Source of the DNA: Afipia sp.
Lineage (GTDB): Bacteria; Pseudomonadota; Alphaproteobacteria; Rhizobiales; Xanthobacteraceae
Length of the DNA: 51,964 bases
Assembly (NCBI GenBank): GCA_017308595.1
Contig: JAFKER010000025.1
Location: 1 to 51,964, forward strand
Direction of reading: 5' to 3'
The notes under the pieces are model-generated. The model ran no database searches. It saw only the letters and a program-made list of their open reading frames with translations, and was not told the origin of the DNA. Positions 17,401 through 26,117 of the stretch are shown here, piece by piece; positions within the stretch are counted from its first letter, which is position 1, and each line of letters opens with the position of its first letter. The position numbers and the translations under genes were made by a program.

Positions 17401-19778
17401 CGCCAATCCCGGTGTCCATCGAGTTTCCATGGGGCAAGCAGGAATTTTGGGGTGATTGGCGCGTCTATAGCTGGGGCCAAGGCCAGCTCGCGCCGACCGC
17501 GCTCGAATGCGCTTTTCTGGCGCTCACCTATTGGGCGTTCAAACAAGTCGATGGGAGCAGGCCCACCAGCGATGTCATCAAGGATTTCGTTGAGGGAAAC
17601 AAGTGCCTTGCGGTTCTTGGCATCGCGCTCGACCTCACACTTGAATCGTGGGCGACGACCGAGACGACGCTTCCGCTCGCAGCGTGCCAGCGCATCTGGG
17701 CTTTCGACCGGGCGCGACATTCGCAGGAGTCCTCGAAAAATATTGACCTATTGGGTTACGGCTTCCTGTCCCGCCTGCACGGCGAACAGGCCGCCGCCAA
17801 AACCTATCTGGACGAACGTAAATATCGCAAACGGAATGTCATCCAGCTTGCGATGGTCTTTGCTCTGAACGAAGACGAGGCCCTTCGCAATAAATTCAAA
17901 GGCGCACTCGCTCAATTCCCGAACGATCTTCCGTACGAGAAAGAGGAGGACAAGATCGATCAAGGCACTACCAACTACCTCAAGGAAGACGCCGAGGGTT
18001 GGGCGGGTCTTGGTGACCAAGCAAATTACAAGCAAAGCCCATACGACGAGAATCGCTTTGCAATCACGTACGACCGTCCGAACCCTCTCACGCCCGCACA
18101 GGAAAAGAGGCTGGAGAAGAGCACGAAGGTGCTTCAGGGGTTCAGCATCGCCGGTTGGGCTGGCCAATCGTTAAACACCAACAAGCTCGAAGAGGGGATG
18201 ACGCTCGACGACGCCGTCTCGCATGTTAAAGGCTTCGACACCGGCGCAGCTTTCGATTTTCGAGACGATATGGCATCGTCGTTGCCGTCGGTGGCGGCCA
18301 GTGTAGCGGCGTGCGTCATTCGTTTTAGCCCCCCGGAGAGCGCGGACCGACCGTGGGCTTGGGGTGTGCTGGCTCGCATCGAGACCATGCTGGAAAATCC
18401 GGAGAAATACGGAGGATCGCTTATTGGTTGGCATCCGAAACGGCGGCTGGCAGCTGCCTTGTTTCATGACCGTCGATCAGAGGCGCCTCGTGCGGACAGT
18501 GTCGAGCGGCTCTTGAAGCTTACGCTTCACCCGCTCAACGTGGTGAGTGAGCTCGCATTCGAAGCGCTATTCGCAGACAAGGACGAACACGTTCGCTGGG
18601 TCGCTGGGCAGCTTGCGATGAGTCTTTGCATCGTTCACAGCGGCGAGTTCAAAGGCAACGTCTGGGATCATTCAAAGAACGACCAGATGCGCGCCGATAG
18701 CCTTGCAGGCGCGTTGGCCGCCCTCAAAAACAATGCACCGGGCGCGATGCCCAAGCTTCCACCAGCATGGACCAAAGGAGGGACGCACCGTGGCCGAGGA
18801 ATGCCAGATGACTATTGGCATATTCCCGACCCGTTCTTTGAATCGCAAATGGCTGCGAAGCTGTTCAAGAATATGCCGCTCGAAGCGTGGATGGCGTCTG
18901 ATACCTATCGCCCGCATACAGAGGCGCTTCTTTTCGATCTCACCGACTGGACGAAGGAAAGCCTTCTTCCGTCATGGCGCGACGAAAAGAAGAAAAACCG
19001 AAATGATGACCGGCGCTCAGACCTGCACGAATGGACGGCGGCCTTTGGCGATATTCTGGCACGGACCGCGCCATTTGTTACGCTCGACGTAGCTCGCAAA
19101 AAGCTCATTGCGCCTTTCCTCGAAGAAAACGAGGAGGCGTTGTCTGTACTCGCCAGCTTTGCTGATCGCACGGTCTGCCGTCACGTATTCGATGCGGCGG
19201 TCATTCCTGCAAACACAATCCCGTTGCTGGACGACTGCGTGACGCGACTGATCAATGACAGCGTGTTCACGCCAAATGGTTGGCATGCCGGAGAAGTGCA
19301 TGGCTTCCCCATGCCGGAATTGATCAAGGCGTTGCTCTTCGTCGGGTTTGAAGAGAAGTGCCCCGGTTCTGCACGATTTGCGAATGGCAATTGGGCGGAG
19401 ATCGCGACCATCATGCCGATTATTGATCGGGTAGTCCGGAACATCGGCTGGTCTCAATACGTCATGGGTCGGTATATCGAGCTGCACAAGCGGGCCGGTC
19501 AATCGTTCCCGGTTGCCGACTTCGGTAGCCAAGTGAACGCCGCCCTTGGAGGAATCGATTATTCCGAGGAAGGTTGGACTGGAACAGACTTGGCGGCGAG
19601 ATTGGCTGCCATTGTTCAGCGTCAGGCGGACTGGAATTTCCGCCTGAAAAGCGACGACGCTCAGGCGCTTCTCAAAATCCTCGATGCGCTGATTGACCTC
19701 GGGGATCGCCGAAGTGCGGCCTTAGAGCAGACCGAGGCTTTCAAGAGCGTGAAAGGGTCGAGTTCGACAGGCACATGA
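14457..19778 (+). CDS. Giant nuclease-NTPase protein, Avs/STAND-like defence candidate
   Basis: A 1773-aa protein. Residues ~15-110 look like a PD-(D/E)xK nuclease: Glu23 (GFTFED), Asp62-Asp63 (NPMDDLVV) and the QIK motif ending at Lys82, as in Cap4/Mrr-type domains. Residues ~316-323 carry a Walker A (GLPGCGKS) and ~380 a Walker B (PILFIDGIDR), with VLVSSRD following, as in STAND/NACHT ATPases. The remaining ~1200 residues look mostly helical and show no known motif; in Avs-type proteins this part senses phage proteins. TTG 14457 is chosen because GGCGGGA precedes it and homology-like sequence starts soon after; ATG 14355 is possible. The gene stands alone. Exact family is uncertain. Confidence 0.75.
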   Translation: MTNTPEQKPASTELTGGAGFTFEDTVVAYYLAHLLRHERAAGQSGIVTSVAVQQRGQGNPMDDLVVGFDDAGWARSLGLQIKRAITISGATSNEDFRDIVDAASKTQTTAYFTKGVDLCGFVVEHVTPDTLRTLKRLIDWAKDSPTSAEFVARFTPSGTAANAESTLRSSLRSVIGAMNDDEELAFYQNFTAMQISGLEENGALRTDIVNRLNDLVVDNKDGTGLLLFDRLCRIARDGAATGKRWTRPILLEQLRSAVRLKVIPYFASDVDRLNAYSRDSLNVVQEDVDGFHVDRADLQQTIADKLEKHRVVSIGGLPGCGKSAVLKRFAQGGSAVGPILFIKNDRIDASNWIAFATRLGLSHAEPVPLLQEIDSAGTPILFIDGIDRIRPDHQEVIKDLVNKIATEPSLAHWKVLVSSRDQGLEAFRAWFPTALYSETGIGDVMVGPFNDDEAEQLATSKPNLRSLLFGNDALRNIARRPFFAAVLARSIPAGTEPQTEIELIDAWWARAGHDAHAMNIPQRRRALIDIAKNGVGNLGKSIPAKDLDNSTHSQIAPLTADHIIREEQGGSLYAFSHDIFFEWAFLRFLIDLGDDWMKALEDAGEPPLLGRVVGLMAQQAVKERGKWTNGYRALEKKNLRRQWLREWLTAPPFTPAFSGAKDEFSELLKVDNYALLEKVLVWFQAQHTIPSPFFLGQIRDPVEGIDNLAIADLLGWPSDFRAWGRLIDWILAEAKNIPVRLIPTILEVFGVWQNALSHTKNTRSKAMLTLAEEWLLRFEDGRLRDAGDESVYPFGREEGKRVGTALRMILLRSAHSYPDFAKAIFQRAIADKDRRRNIYSDLMNFAPIMSQVAPDLLADLAEAQLMEELPLDEYNRKRKQEEDYYKRLNEVRAIPEGDRTRDQQRMVDHVHFPIGGDRYDENDVGIQQYNNYYQPPSALHEPFKSLLENNPAVGLRLIRNLSNYATEGWKQLHVMRKRELGTPIPVSIEFPWGKQEFWGDWRVYSWGQGQLAPTALECAFLALTYWAFKQVDGSRPTSDVIKDFVEGNKCLAVLGIALDLTLESWATTETTLPLAACQRIWAFDRARHSQESSKNIDLLGYGFLSRLHGEQAAAKTYLDERKYRKRNVIQLAMVFALNEDEALRNKFKGALAQFPNDLPYEKEEDKIDQGTTNYLKEDAEGWAGLGDQANYKQSPYDENRFAITYDRPNPLTPAQEKRLEKSTKVLQGFSIAGWAGQSLNTNKLEEGMTLDDAVSHVKGFDTGAAFDFRDDMASSLPSVAASVAACVIRFSPPESADRPWAWGVLARIETMLENPEKYGGSLIGWHPKRRLAAALFHDRRSEAPRADSVERLLKLTLHPLNVVSELAFEALFADKDEHVRWVAGQLAMSLCIVHSGEFKGNVWDHSKNDQMRADSLAGALAALKNNAPGAMPKLPPAWTKGGTHRGRGMPDDYWHIPDPFFESQMAAKLFKNMPLEAWMASDTYRPHTEALLFDLTDWTKESLLPSWRDEKKKNRNDDRRSDLHEWTAAFGDILARTAPFVTLDVARKKLIAPFLEENEEALSVLASFADRTVCRHVFDAAVIPANTIPLLDDCVTRLINDSVFTPNGWHAGEVHGFPMPELIKALLFVGFEEKCPGSARFANGNWAEIATIMPIIDRVVRNIGWSQYVMGRYIELHKRAGQSFPVADFGSQVNAALGGIDYSEEGWTGTDLAARLAAIVQRQADWNFRLKSDDAQALLKILDALIDLGDRRSAALEQTEAFKSVKGSSSTGT

Positions 19779-19843
19779 TTGGCAAACGGCTGCTTGAATT
19801 TGATAGCCAAACGGGCTCATAACCTAATCTATTCGCGGGTGAG

Positions 19844-19874
19844 AATTCCATAACATCGGATGTCCGAATCTGAT
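19844..19874. repeat. Candidate attachment-site repeat next to the recombinase gene
   Basis: The ~31 bp beginning AATTCCATAACAtCGGATGT match 51785-51816 at about 28 of 32 aligned positions, in the same orientation. It contains the dyad TCGGA-TG-TCCGA and abuts the stop codon of the serine recombinase gene. Integrase genes usually lie next to one of their att sites. Whether this is a true att site or another dispersed repeat cannot be settled here. Confidence 0.5.
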
Positions 19875-21412
19875 CAGAACCCCAAGGTGCGGCATTGTCC
19901 GGCCCAGGTCAGGGGCAGGGTCTTTGGAATCCGCGCAAGCGTAAGTGTTGACGGCTGATTTCCAGTCAAAATCGCTTCGGTAATGGACGGTACCAGAAAC
20001 GCATAGCGCAGCTCCTGCCGTACGACTTTCGGATGGAGTTTGACCGACGCTGCCAGCGCCTCGACGCTGTCAAACTTGCTCAACTGTAGAGCCCGCAGCC
20101 ATGTATGCGCGCGGACGATCGCCTGCAACAACTTTGGATCTGGTTGATCGGTATCGGTTGAGGGGGGTGGAAGCGCCGGAGCACTCTTCACCGGGGCTTG
20201 CCATGGAATCTCGATCACTTCCGAACTGTCCGGTTGCAAACTTATCGTGATCTTCTTGGTATGAAGGACAACCTCAGTAACGGAATCCACGACATGACGT
20301 CTAAGCTGGTCGTCAGAGGTCTGTGCGTCGGGTGCGAGGCGGTCCCGGATGCTGTTGATGACGATATTTTCGATGAGCTGCGCCGAAATCCGAGGGACCG
20401 AGCCCGCTTGAGCCCTTCGGCCGCGCATAAGGGCGCGTGAGACGTAGAACCGGTATCGAACGCCGTTCTTGACCGAGAAACTCGGGCTCATTCGGTTACC
20501 GCGATCGTCACGGAGTTTGCCGGTGAGAAGCGCTCCGCTGGCTGATTGACGGGTTTTGTTCGTCACGCGGTTATCGGCGAGAACAGCCTGCACCTGATCG
20601 AAGGTTTTCTGATCGAGGATCGGTTTGTGTTCGGCGGGATACCACTTGCCACCATGATGTACCTCACCGAGATAAATGCGGTTCTTCAGGACGTGAGCGA
20701 GGGGGCCGTAGGTGAACGGGATGCCGCCGCGATATTTCGGCACTTTGGTGTCGCGTCGTTTGGTGACAATGCCGCGTCGGTCTAAATCCTGAACTAGCTG
20801 ACTGAAGGATTTGAGGGCGAGATACTGCTTGAAGATGGTGTGGACGGTTTCGGCTTCCTTCGGGCTGATGACGAGCTTCTTGTCTTTGGCCTCGTAGCCG
20901 AGGGGGACAGTGCCACCGGTCCATTTGCCCTTGCGACGGGAGGCGGCAACTTTGTCCCGAACCCGCTCGGATGCTAACTCGCGTTCGAACTGGGCGAAAG
21001 AGAGCAGCACATTCAGTGTGAGCCGCCCCATGGAAGAGGTGGTGTTGAACTGCTGGGTGACAGCTACGAAGGAGATGGATTTGCGGTCAAAGGTTTCGAC
21101 CAGCTTGGCGAAGTCAGCGAGGGAACGCGTCAGGCGATCGATCTTGTAAACAACAATCACATCAATCAGCCCGGACTCGATGTCGGCCAGAAGCTGCTTC
21201 AAGGCAGGGCGATCGAGATTGCCGCCGGAGAACGCCGGATCGTCATAAGGCTGGGCCAAGACGCGCCAGCCCTGCGAGGCCTGACTCTTTATATAGGCCT
21301 CACAAGCCTCACGCTGGGCGTCGAGAGAATTGAATTCAAGCTCAAGCCCATGCTCCGTGGATTTGCGCGTGTAGATGGCGCAGCGAACCGGCTTGACGTT
21401 ATTGGTGGCCAC
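19874..21412 (-). CDS. Large serine recombinase
   Basis: A 512-aa site-specific recombinase. The resolvase domain has AIYTRKS with nucleophile Ser18, SLDAQREACE, DDPAFSGGNLDRP and YKIDRLTRS; the recombinase DNA-binding domain (GYEAKDKKLVISPKEAETVHTIF...) and a zinc-ribbon-type region follow. GTG 21412 is preferred: AGGGAG lies 7 nt upstream and the upstream residues of the longer frame belong to the DUF2924 gene. The start overlaps DUF2924 by 14 bases. It probably integrates and excises the element carrying it; the att-like repeat lies at its 3' end. Confidence 0.92.
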   Translation of the reverse strand: MATNNVKPVRCAIYTRKSTEHGLELEFNSLDAQREACEAYIKSQASQGWRVLAQPYDDPAFSGGNLDRPALKQLLADIESGLIDVIVVYKIDRLTRSLADFAKLVETFDRKSISFVAVTQQFNTTSSMGRLTLNVLLSFAQFERELASERVRDKVAASRRKGKWTGGTVPLGYEAKDKKLVISPKEAETVHTIFKQYLALKSFSQLVQDLDRRGIVTKRRDTKVPKYRGGIPFTYGPLAHVLKNRIYLGEVHHGGKWYPAEHKPILDQKTFDQVQAVLADNRVTNKTRQSASGALLTGKLRDDRGNRMSPSFSVKNGVRYRFYVSRALMRGRRAQAGSVPRISAQLIENIVINSIRDRLAPDAQTSDDQLRRHVVDSVTEVVLHTKKITISLQPDSSEVIEIPWQAPVKSAPALPPPSTDTDQPDPKLLQAIVRAHTWLRALQLSKFDSVEALAASVKLHPKVVRQELRYAFLVPSITEAILTGNQPSTLTLARIPKTLPLTWAGQCRTLGF

Positions 21413-21932
21413 GGCGAGCTCCCTTTGAGACCTTTTTTGCCTCGATCGTCTTGTTCGACTCTTTGCTCGTCGTCCGCAGTCCAAAAAACTTCGGACCATT
21501 CCACCGCGTGCCGGTGATCCGATTGGCGATCTCCGACAGGCTAGTGAAAACCTCGCCTTGGTAGCCAAAACCCTTGGCGAGCACCGTGACCCTATGGGTC
21601 TGTTCGTTCCAAATCCTCACCAGTTCAGAGCCGGGTTTGATCCGCTGCGGCACCTCAAGACGCCCCGTCTTTCCGGCGACTATCGACCGGATTAACTGGT
21701 CGAGCAGCTTCTTTGTCTCGCGGGAGAGACCGCCATAGGCCGTTTCCTGAATCCGCTGGGCGATACTCCGCCGCAGCAGATCCGGCCCGAAGGCGGGAGG
21801 TGGATCGGCCCGCAATAGCTCACGATAGCGGACCCGCAAGGCGGCGACCGGCAGGGAGCCGAGCCTATCAAGCTCGGCTTCCACATCCGCATCGATCGGC
21901 CGCCCGTTCACCGTGGGGCGGGTCTCCATCAT
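21399..21932 (-). CDS. DUF2924 domain protein
   Basis: A 177-aa basic protein with DUF2924 features: ELDRLGSLPVAALRVRYRELL, PPPAFGPDLLRRSIAQRIQE, and the middle block RLEVPQRIKPGSELVRIWNEQTHRV. DUF2924 genes commonly sit directly upstream of this kind of serine recombinase in alphaproteobacterial phages and islands, so it may assist recombination or excision; the function is unknown. It overlaps genes on both sides, giving a tight three-gene operon. Confidence 0.88.
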   Translation of the reverse strand: MMETRPTVNGRPIDADVEAELDRLGSLPVAALRVRYRELLRADPPPAFGPDLLRRSIAQRIQETAYGGLSRETKKLLDQLIRSIVAGKTGRLEVPQRIKPGSELVRIWNEQTHRVTVLAKGFGYQGEVFTSLSEIANRITGTRWNGPKFFGLRTTSKESNKTIEAKKVSKGARRGHQ

Positions 21933-22369
21933 CTGGACCCCGCAGCCTTGCCAATCCGATAGCGGCGTTCGCCATCAACCTTGTCGGAGATGAGATCAAG
22001 CTTCAGCCTCTTACGGATTACCCCCGTTAGAAAGCCGCGCACCGAATGCTGCTGCCAGCCGGTCGCCTTCATGATGTCGGCAATGGCCGTGCCGCCTGGT
22101 GCGCGAAGCATCGTAAGCACGGTGGTCAGTTTCGAAGACGCTCGGATGGGTTTCGGGACTGAGGCTTGGGGAAGAGGGTGTTTCGATGGTGCTGGACGCT
22201 CCGTAGCTTCGCGGCTGCGCGATGTTGTTGGTTTTACACCATTCCGTACGCTTGGTTGTTTTGCCCGCGGCGAACGGGCTTTTTTTACAACCTTGAAAGG
22301 CCGACGTGCGGCTACTGCTGGTCTACGCTTTGCGCTGGATCTGGTGTTCTTGGATTTCTGGATGCTCAT
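21929..22369 (-). CDS. DUF3489 domain protein
   Basis: A 146-aa protein. The first ~70 residues are basic and low in complexity, and the C-terminal ~70 (TVLTMLRAPGGTAIADIMKATGWQ and onward) form the DUF3489 winged-helix-like domain. It overlaps the DUF2924 gene by ATGA and is first in the recombinase operon. Known relatives accompany the same recombinase; a DNA-binding accessory role is likely but unproven. Confidence 0.87.
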   Translation of the reverse strand: MSIQKSKNTRSSAKRRPAVAARRPFKVVKKARSPRAKQPSVRNGVKPTTSRSREATERPAPSKHPLPQASVPKPIRASSKLTTVLTMLRAPGGTAIADIMKATGWQQHSVRGFLTGVIRKRLKLDLISDKVDGERRYRIGKAAGSR

Positions 22370-22466
22370 GGAGGCTCCTTTGGGATAAGCGCAACATCAG
22401 CGTTGCACTGACCCGACCCGCCGACCGCAGCGCGGGGCGGGCAGGAGCCGATCGGGAGATTCGAAA

Positions 22467-22697
22467 CTAAGCGGTCTCGGCGAGCAAGCTGCGCTTGATC
22501 GCAAGAGCTGCCCTGAACAGATCCTGCGCTTCGTGCGCCAAACCCTCGAAGTCCATCAGGATCTGTACCGAGTGGCTTACATTGCCGGCACGGGCGCAGA
22601 TTTCGGCAGCCTGTGCGATGCTGTGGGCTTCTTCCAGCTTGGCCCGGACTTCCGATACGAGCGCTGCGACGACGTGATTTTCGGGGATATCGGTCAT
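22467..22697 (-). CDS. Small hypothetical protein, 76 aa
   Basis: An acidic, helix-rich protein beginning MTDIPENHVVAALVSEVRAK, with no recognised domain. It is accepted as real because AAAGGAG precedes the ATG at a good distance and because it lies upstream of, and in the same direction as, the recombinase operon. It may be the first gene of that operon; the 97-bp gap to DUF3489 shows nothing clear. Confidence 0.65.
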   Translation of the reverse strand: MTDIPENHVVAALVSEVRAKLEEAHSIAQAAEICARAGNVSHSVQILMDFEGLAHEAQDLFRAALAIKRSLLAETA

Positions 22698-22871
22698 GAG
22701 AGGCTCCTTTATGAACCATCACACATGCTTCGTTTGCCGCTGAAGTCGAGCAGATTGTGAGCAATCTTATGGCTCTTATCGAATCGATTGCATCATAAGA
22801 TGATCGTCCAGAACGATCCCTGATGCGTCGTGAGTTGCTAAGCAAAACATTTGTAAAATCATTAGGCGAAA
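22698..22871. promoter_or_regulatory. Divergent control region between recombinase operon and TetR gene
   Basis: This A/T-richer stretch contains an inverted arrangement CTTAT...ATAAG (about 22776-22800) around ATCGAATCGATT. As it separates a TetR gene from the divergently oriented 76-aa gene, it is a reasonable operator site. Nothing proves which gene is controlled. Confidence 0.35.
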
Positions 22872-23501
22872 ATGATGGGTCGGAGAAATCCCCAAAAACC
22901 GCTGACGGCCAAGCAACAAGCTCTCGATCGGCGCAGAGCTGCCGCCCATGCTGCCCAGAAGGAGAAGATGTTAATCGCGGCGGCTCAGGTCTTTTGCGAA
23001 AGAGGATTTGAAGCGTCCAGTATGGATCAGATCGCCGCGCGCGTAGGACTTAAGAAGCCTCGCCTCTATTTTCATTTTAAGAAGAGAGAGATACTGAAGG
23101 CGTGCATTGAAAGAGCTATTCGTGAATGGCACAACGTCATAGCGGAGATCGGAGATGGTTCGAATGGCGAAGTGACACTTAAGTCGATCATTGAGCGATA
23201 CGCTGATGTTGCCTTCAGCGACTTTGGCTTCTGTGCGATTTTTGTCGGGACAAGTTCTCTTATGTCAGATGAGGCATCCTCCCTTCAAAATAAGAGAGCC
23301 GCTATCGAGATTGAGTTCAAATGCCTGCTTGCCCAGAAAAGCCAAGGGACGGCTGGGTCGTCTACGAACACGGAGCTCCATTGGCTAATCGCGTCCAGTC
23401 TGGTTCATGGAATCGCGCTGCTGAAGTTGCCCCAGGTTGGCAAGTGCAAGGCATTGTCCCGGGCGCTCGGTGCCGTGCCCGTCTTTAATGGCGAAATCTG
23501 A
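22872..23501 (+). CDS. TetR/AcrR-family transcriptional regulator
   Basis: A 209-aa protein with the TetR HTH at about residues 28-75 (KMLIAAAQVFCERGFEASSMDQIAARVGLKKPRLYFHFKKREIL). The C-terminal ligand domain is not assigned. It is oriented away from the recombinase operon and may control the element or an exported function. The gap after it (23502-23728) contains no gene I can support. Confidence 0.88.
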   Translation: MMGRRNPQKPLTAKQQALDRRRAAAHAAQKEKMLIAAAQVFCERGFEASSMDQIAARVGLKKPRLYFHFKKREILKACIERAIREWHNVIAEIGDGSNGEVTLKSIIERYADVAFSDFGFCAIFVGTSSLMSDEASSLQNKRAAIEIEFKCLLAQKSQGTAGSSTNTELHWLIASSLVHGIALLKLPQVGKCKALSRALGAVPVFNGEI

Positions 23502-23728
23502 CAAGCGTCGCGTTCAGTGCTGCACCAAAGATTATAGGTATTTTATTACCATAAAGCGGTATTTAGAGACTGTTTCTCGTCAAAACGCTCCGCAACACTT
23601 TGGATACTGATTGGTACGTAGTTGCGCAGAACCTATGCGATCCCTTTTCCCTGCGCAGAGGCTCTTAATGCATCTGGGGTCGTATGCATTCTTGGCGGCC
23701 TGCTGCTCCGGGATTTACGGAGCCTCAA

Positions 23729-24217
23729 ATGGTTCAGAACTTTAAGACGAAGATTGTCCCGATCTCCCGCATCCAGGTTTCTCCTTCGCGTTTGCGTCGT
23801 AACAATAGCGCAGCGGTGCATGAGGTGGTTCACCTGATCCGTAAATATGGTCAGCCGCGTCCGCTGATCGTCGATTCGGATTACCGTCTTCGTTCGGACA
23901 CGGTGTCGTATCTTGCGCTGAAGGCAGAGCGCTATGACGTCGTTAAGGTGCTTCAGGTCACGGTTACGTCCCCTGCAGTTGTTCGTGCTGTCGGTCGCCT
24001 GCTTGTTTGCGCTGAGGTCATCAACCGCCAAGCGGAAGGATTCAATGCAGCGCTGGCATCTTTGCTGGCATCTCTCGAGCGCATCGAAGAGCTTGATGTT
24101 CCGGAATTTGTGCGTGAGCTGCTGCCAGTCATGATTACAGGTACCGGTGAGCTGCCGGATCGCGGTTCGCCGTCCAAAGGTTCGGACGCAGACGACTGCA
24201 CCCCGTTCAAAATTTAA
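23729..24217 (+). CDS. ParB-like N-terminal domain protein
   Basis: A 162-aa protein whose first ~90 residues look like a ParB/Srx fold (IVPISRIQVSPSRLRRNN...VHLIRKYGQPRPLIVDSDYRLRSDTVSYLAL). The GERRL-type motif of true ParB proteins is not clear. ATG 23729 has GGAG 7 nt upstream and is preferred over 23684. It directly precedes a methylase that itself starts with a ParB-like domain, so it probably works with it in the phage packaging or modification module. Confidence 0.7.
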   Translation: MVQNFKTKIVPISRIQVSPSRLRRNNSAAVHEVVHLIRKYGQPRPLIVDSDYRLRSDTVSYLALKAERYDVVKVLQVTVTSPAVVRAVGRLLVCAEVINRQAEGFNAALASLLASLERIEELDVPEFVRELLPVMITGTGELPDRGSPSKGSDADDCTPFKI

Positions 24218-24227
24218 TGGGTGCAAT

Positions 24228-25676
24228 ATGAGCGATAAGAATTCACTCGAGATCGTTTATCTCAAAGCGACGGCTATCAAGCCGTCGCCCCATGCGGCCC
24301 GTCAGCATAGCGCCGCGCAACGCCGGAAGCTGAAAAACATCCTGCGGCAGTTCGGCCAAGTTGTGCCACTTCCGCTGGACGCGACAACAGGCACGCTCAT
24401 CGATGGTCATGCCGTGTTCGATGCTCTGGTCGAGCTTGGCCACGACGAAATCGCTGTCGTGGTCGTTGAAAACCGCTCCGAGGCGGAAATCCGCGCCCTG
24501 CGTCTCGCCTTGAACCGGGTTGCCCAGGATGCAGTCTGGGACGATGCAAAGCTGCGCGGCGAGTTCGAGTACCTGATCAGCGTTGGCTTCGAGCTTGATC
24601 TCAGCGGCTTTGAGGCGGTGGAGATCGACATGGCTTTGTCGATTGATATGCCGACGGCCAATACCGTTGAGGAAGAAACCCTCGACGACCTTGCACCGGC
24701 GGTTGGTCCGTCAGCGGCAAAGCTTAGCGATGTGTTTCGCCTCGGCGATCACCTGATCGGTTGTGGTGATGCTCGCGACGCGGCTTTCATCCGCGACCTT
24801 GTTCGCACCAAGACCGTCGCCTGCGTGTTCACCGATCCGCCTTACAACGTCCCGATCGACGGCTTTGTATCGGGCCTCGGCAAGACGCGTCATCGCGAAT
24901 TTGCGATGGGCGTCGGCGAAATGTCGCGCGAAGAGTTCGTGGCCTTCCTGAGCGCGACGGTTGCGGCGATCAAGCCGGTCCTTGTTGACGGTGCGATTCT
25001 TTATCTTTGCATGGACTGGCGCCATGGCATTGAGCTTTGCGAGGCTGCCGCGCTGAACGGCCTTCAGCAGAAAAACCTTTGTATCTTCGTGAAATCGAGC
25101 CCAGGGATGGGCTCGTTCTACCGCTCTCAACATGAACTGGTTTACGTCTTCAAGCACGGTGAAGGCCCGCATCAGAACCATTTCGGCCTTGGGGCACATG
25201 GCCGCAACCGCTCAAATGTCTGGCAATATCGCAGCGTCAACGTCTTCGGCAAGGATCGGATGAGCCTCTTGCGTATTCATCCCACAGTGAAGCCAGTGGC
25301 GATGATCGCCGACGCCCTGCGCGACGTGACTCGTCGCGGCGAAGTCGTTCTCGACGTTTTTCTGGGGTCTGGATCGACACTGATCGCTGCGGAAGAAACC
25401 GGCCGCGTCTGCATTGGGGTTGAGCTTGACCCGGGCTATGTCGACGCGGCCATCCGCCGCTGGCAGAAGCGTACTGGAAAGGACGCCGTTCATGTCGTTA
25501 CCGGCGAGGTCTTCGACACGATCTATGAACGCGCAGTCTCGGTGGCTGTTGGCGACGCCACATCGACAAATAAAGCGGCTTCCGATGCGTTGACGGATAT
25601 TCCTGCCCTTGAAGGCATGGCGAGCGTGAACTCACCTGACATCGGTGTCACCTGGATGGAGGCCGGCGATGTCTGA
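24228..25676 (+). CDS. ParB-domain-fused DNA methyltransferase
   Basis: A 482-aa fusion. Residues ~5-130 form a ParB-like domain (AIKPSPHAARQHSAAQRRKLKNIL, LIDGHAVFDAL). From ~165 there is an N6-adenine or N4-cytosine methyltransferase with TDPPYN at about 203-207 and, later, DVFLGSGSTLIAAE and CIGVELDPGYVD. The DPPY motif comes before the FxGxG-like motif, the beta-class order. Such genes occur in alphaproteobacterial prophages next to terminase. It overlaps the DUF5681 gene by 8 bases. It may modify the element's DNA. Confidence 0.9.
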   Translation: MSDKNSLEIVYLKATAIKPSPHAARQHSAAQRRKLKNILRQFGQVVPLPLDATTGTLIDGHAVFDALVELGHDEIAVVVVENRSEAEIRALRLALNRVAQDAVWDDAKLRGEFEYLISVGFELDLSGFEAVEIDMALSIDMPTANTVEEETLDDLAPAVGPSAAKLSDVFRLGDHLIGCGDARDAAFIRDLVRTKTVACVFTDPPYNVPIDGFVSGLGKTRHREFAMGVGEMSREEFVAFLSATVAAIKPVLVDGAILYLCMDWRHGIELCEAAALNGLQQKNLCIFVKSSPGMGSFYRSQHELVYVFKHGEGPHQNHFGLGAHGRNRSNVWQYRSVNVFGKDRMSLLRIHPTVKPVAMIADALRDVTRRGEVVLDVFLGSGSTLIAAEETGRVCIGVELDPGYVDAAIRRWQKRTGKDAVHVVTGEVFDTIYERAVSVAVGDATSTNKAASDALTDIPALEGMASVNSPDIGVTWMEAGDV

Positions 25677-26043
25677 GGCAGAAGAAGAAAAGGTCGGATA
25701 CGGCAAGCCGCCGACCAAGACCCGCTTCAAGCCCGGGCAGTCCGGGAATCCGAGAGGGCGGCCAAAAAGCTCCGTGAATCTGAAAACGGATCTGCGCAGC
25801 GAGCTTTCGGAGCGCATTCATATCAGAGAAGGTGAGCGCAGCCTTAAAGTGTCCAAACAGCGCGCCATGCTGAAGGCACTTGTTGCCAAGGCGCTTAAGG
25901 GCGATGCGCGCGCTGCCAATGTTGTCCTGACGTTGGTCGGCCGTCTGTTCGAGCCTGAGGCAGCCGCAGAAGAGGTGCCCGCGCTGACATCCGATGATGA
26001 AGCGATTCTCGCGCGCTTTCTTGCGCGGCGTCTGGCCGAGTAG
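25669..26043 (+). CDS. DUF5681 domain protein
   Basis: A 124-aa protein with the typical DUF5681 start: GYGKPPTKTRFKPGQSGNPRGRPK. The family is found next to phage large terminase genes and may act as a small-terminase-like or packaging accessory protein; this is not proven. ATG 25669 lies inside the end of the methylase gene, and the terminase follows after 74 bp. Confidence 0.85.
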   Translation: MSEAEEEKVGYGKPPTKTRFKPGQSGNPRGRPKSSVNLKTDLRSELSERIHIREGERSLKVSKQRAMLKALVAKALKGDARAANVVLTLVGRLFEPEAAAEEVPALTSDDEAILARFLARRLAE

Positions 26044-26117
26044 CGAATGCAGATCACCTCGGCCGGTGCCGATTGGCACCGGCTGCCTTCTTTAGCTGCG
26101 ATCTTTAAGAGTGATAC

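Noticed and set aside
16482-17720. 412-aa open frame on the minus strand inside the giant NTPase gene
   Set aside because: It is antisense to a coherent coding frame, has no recognisable motif, and its amino-acid makeup is typical of a GC-driven shadow frame.
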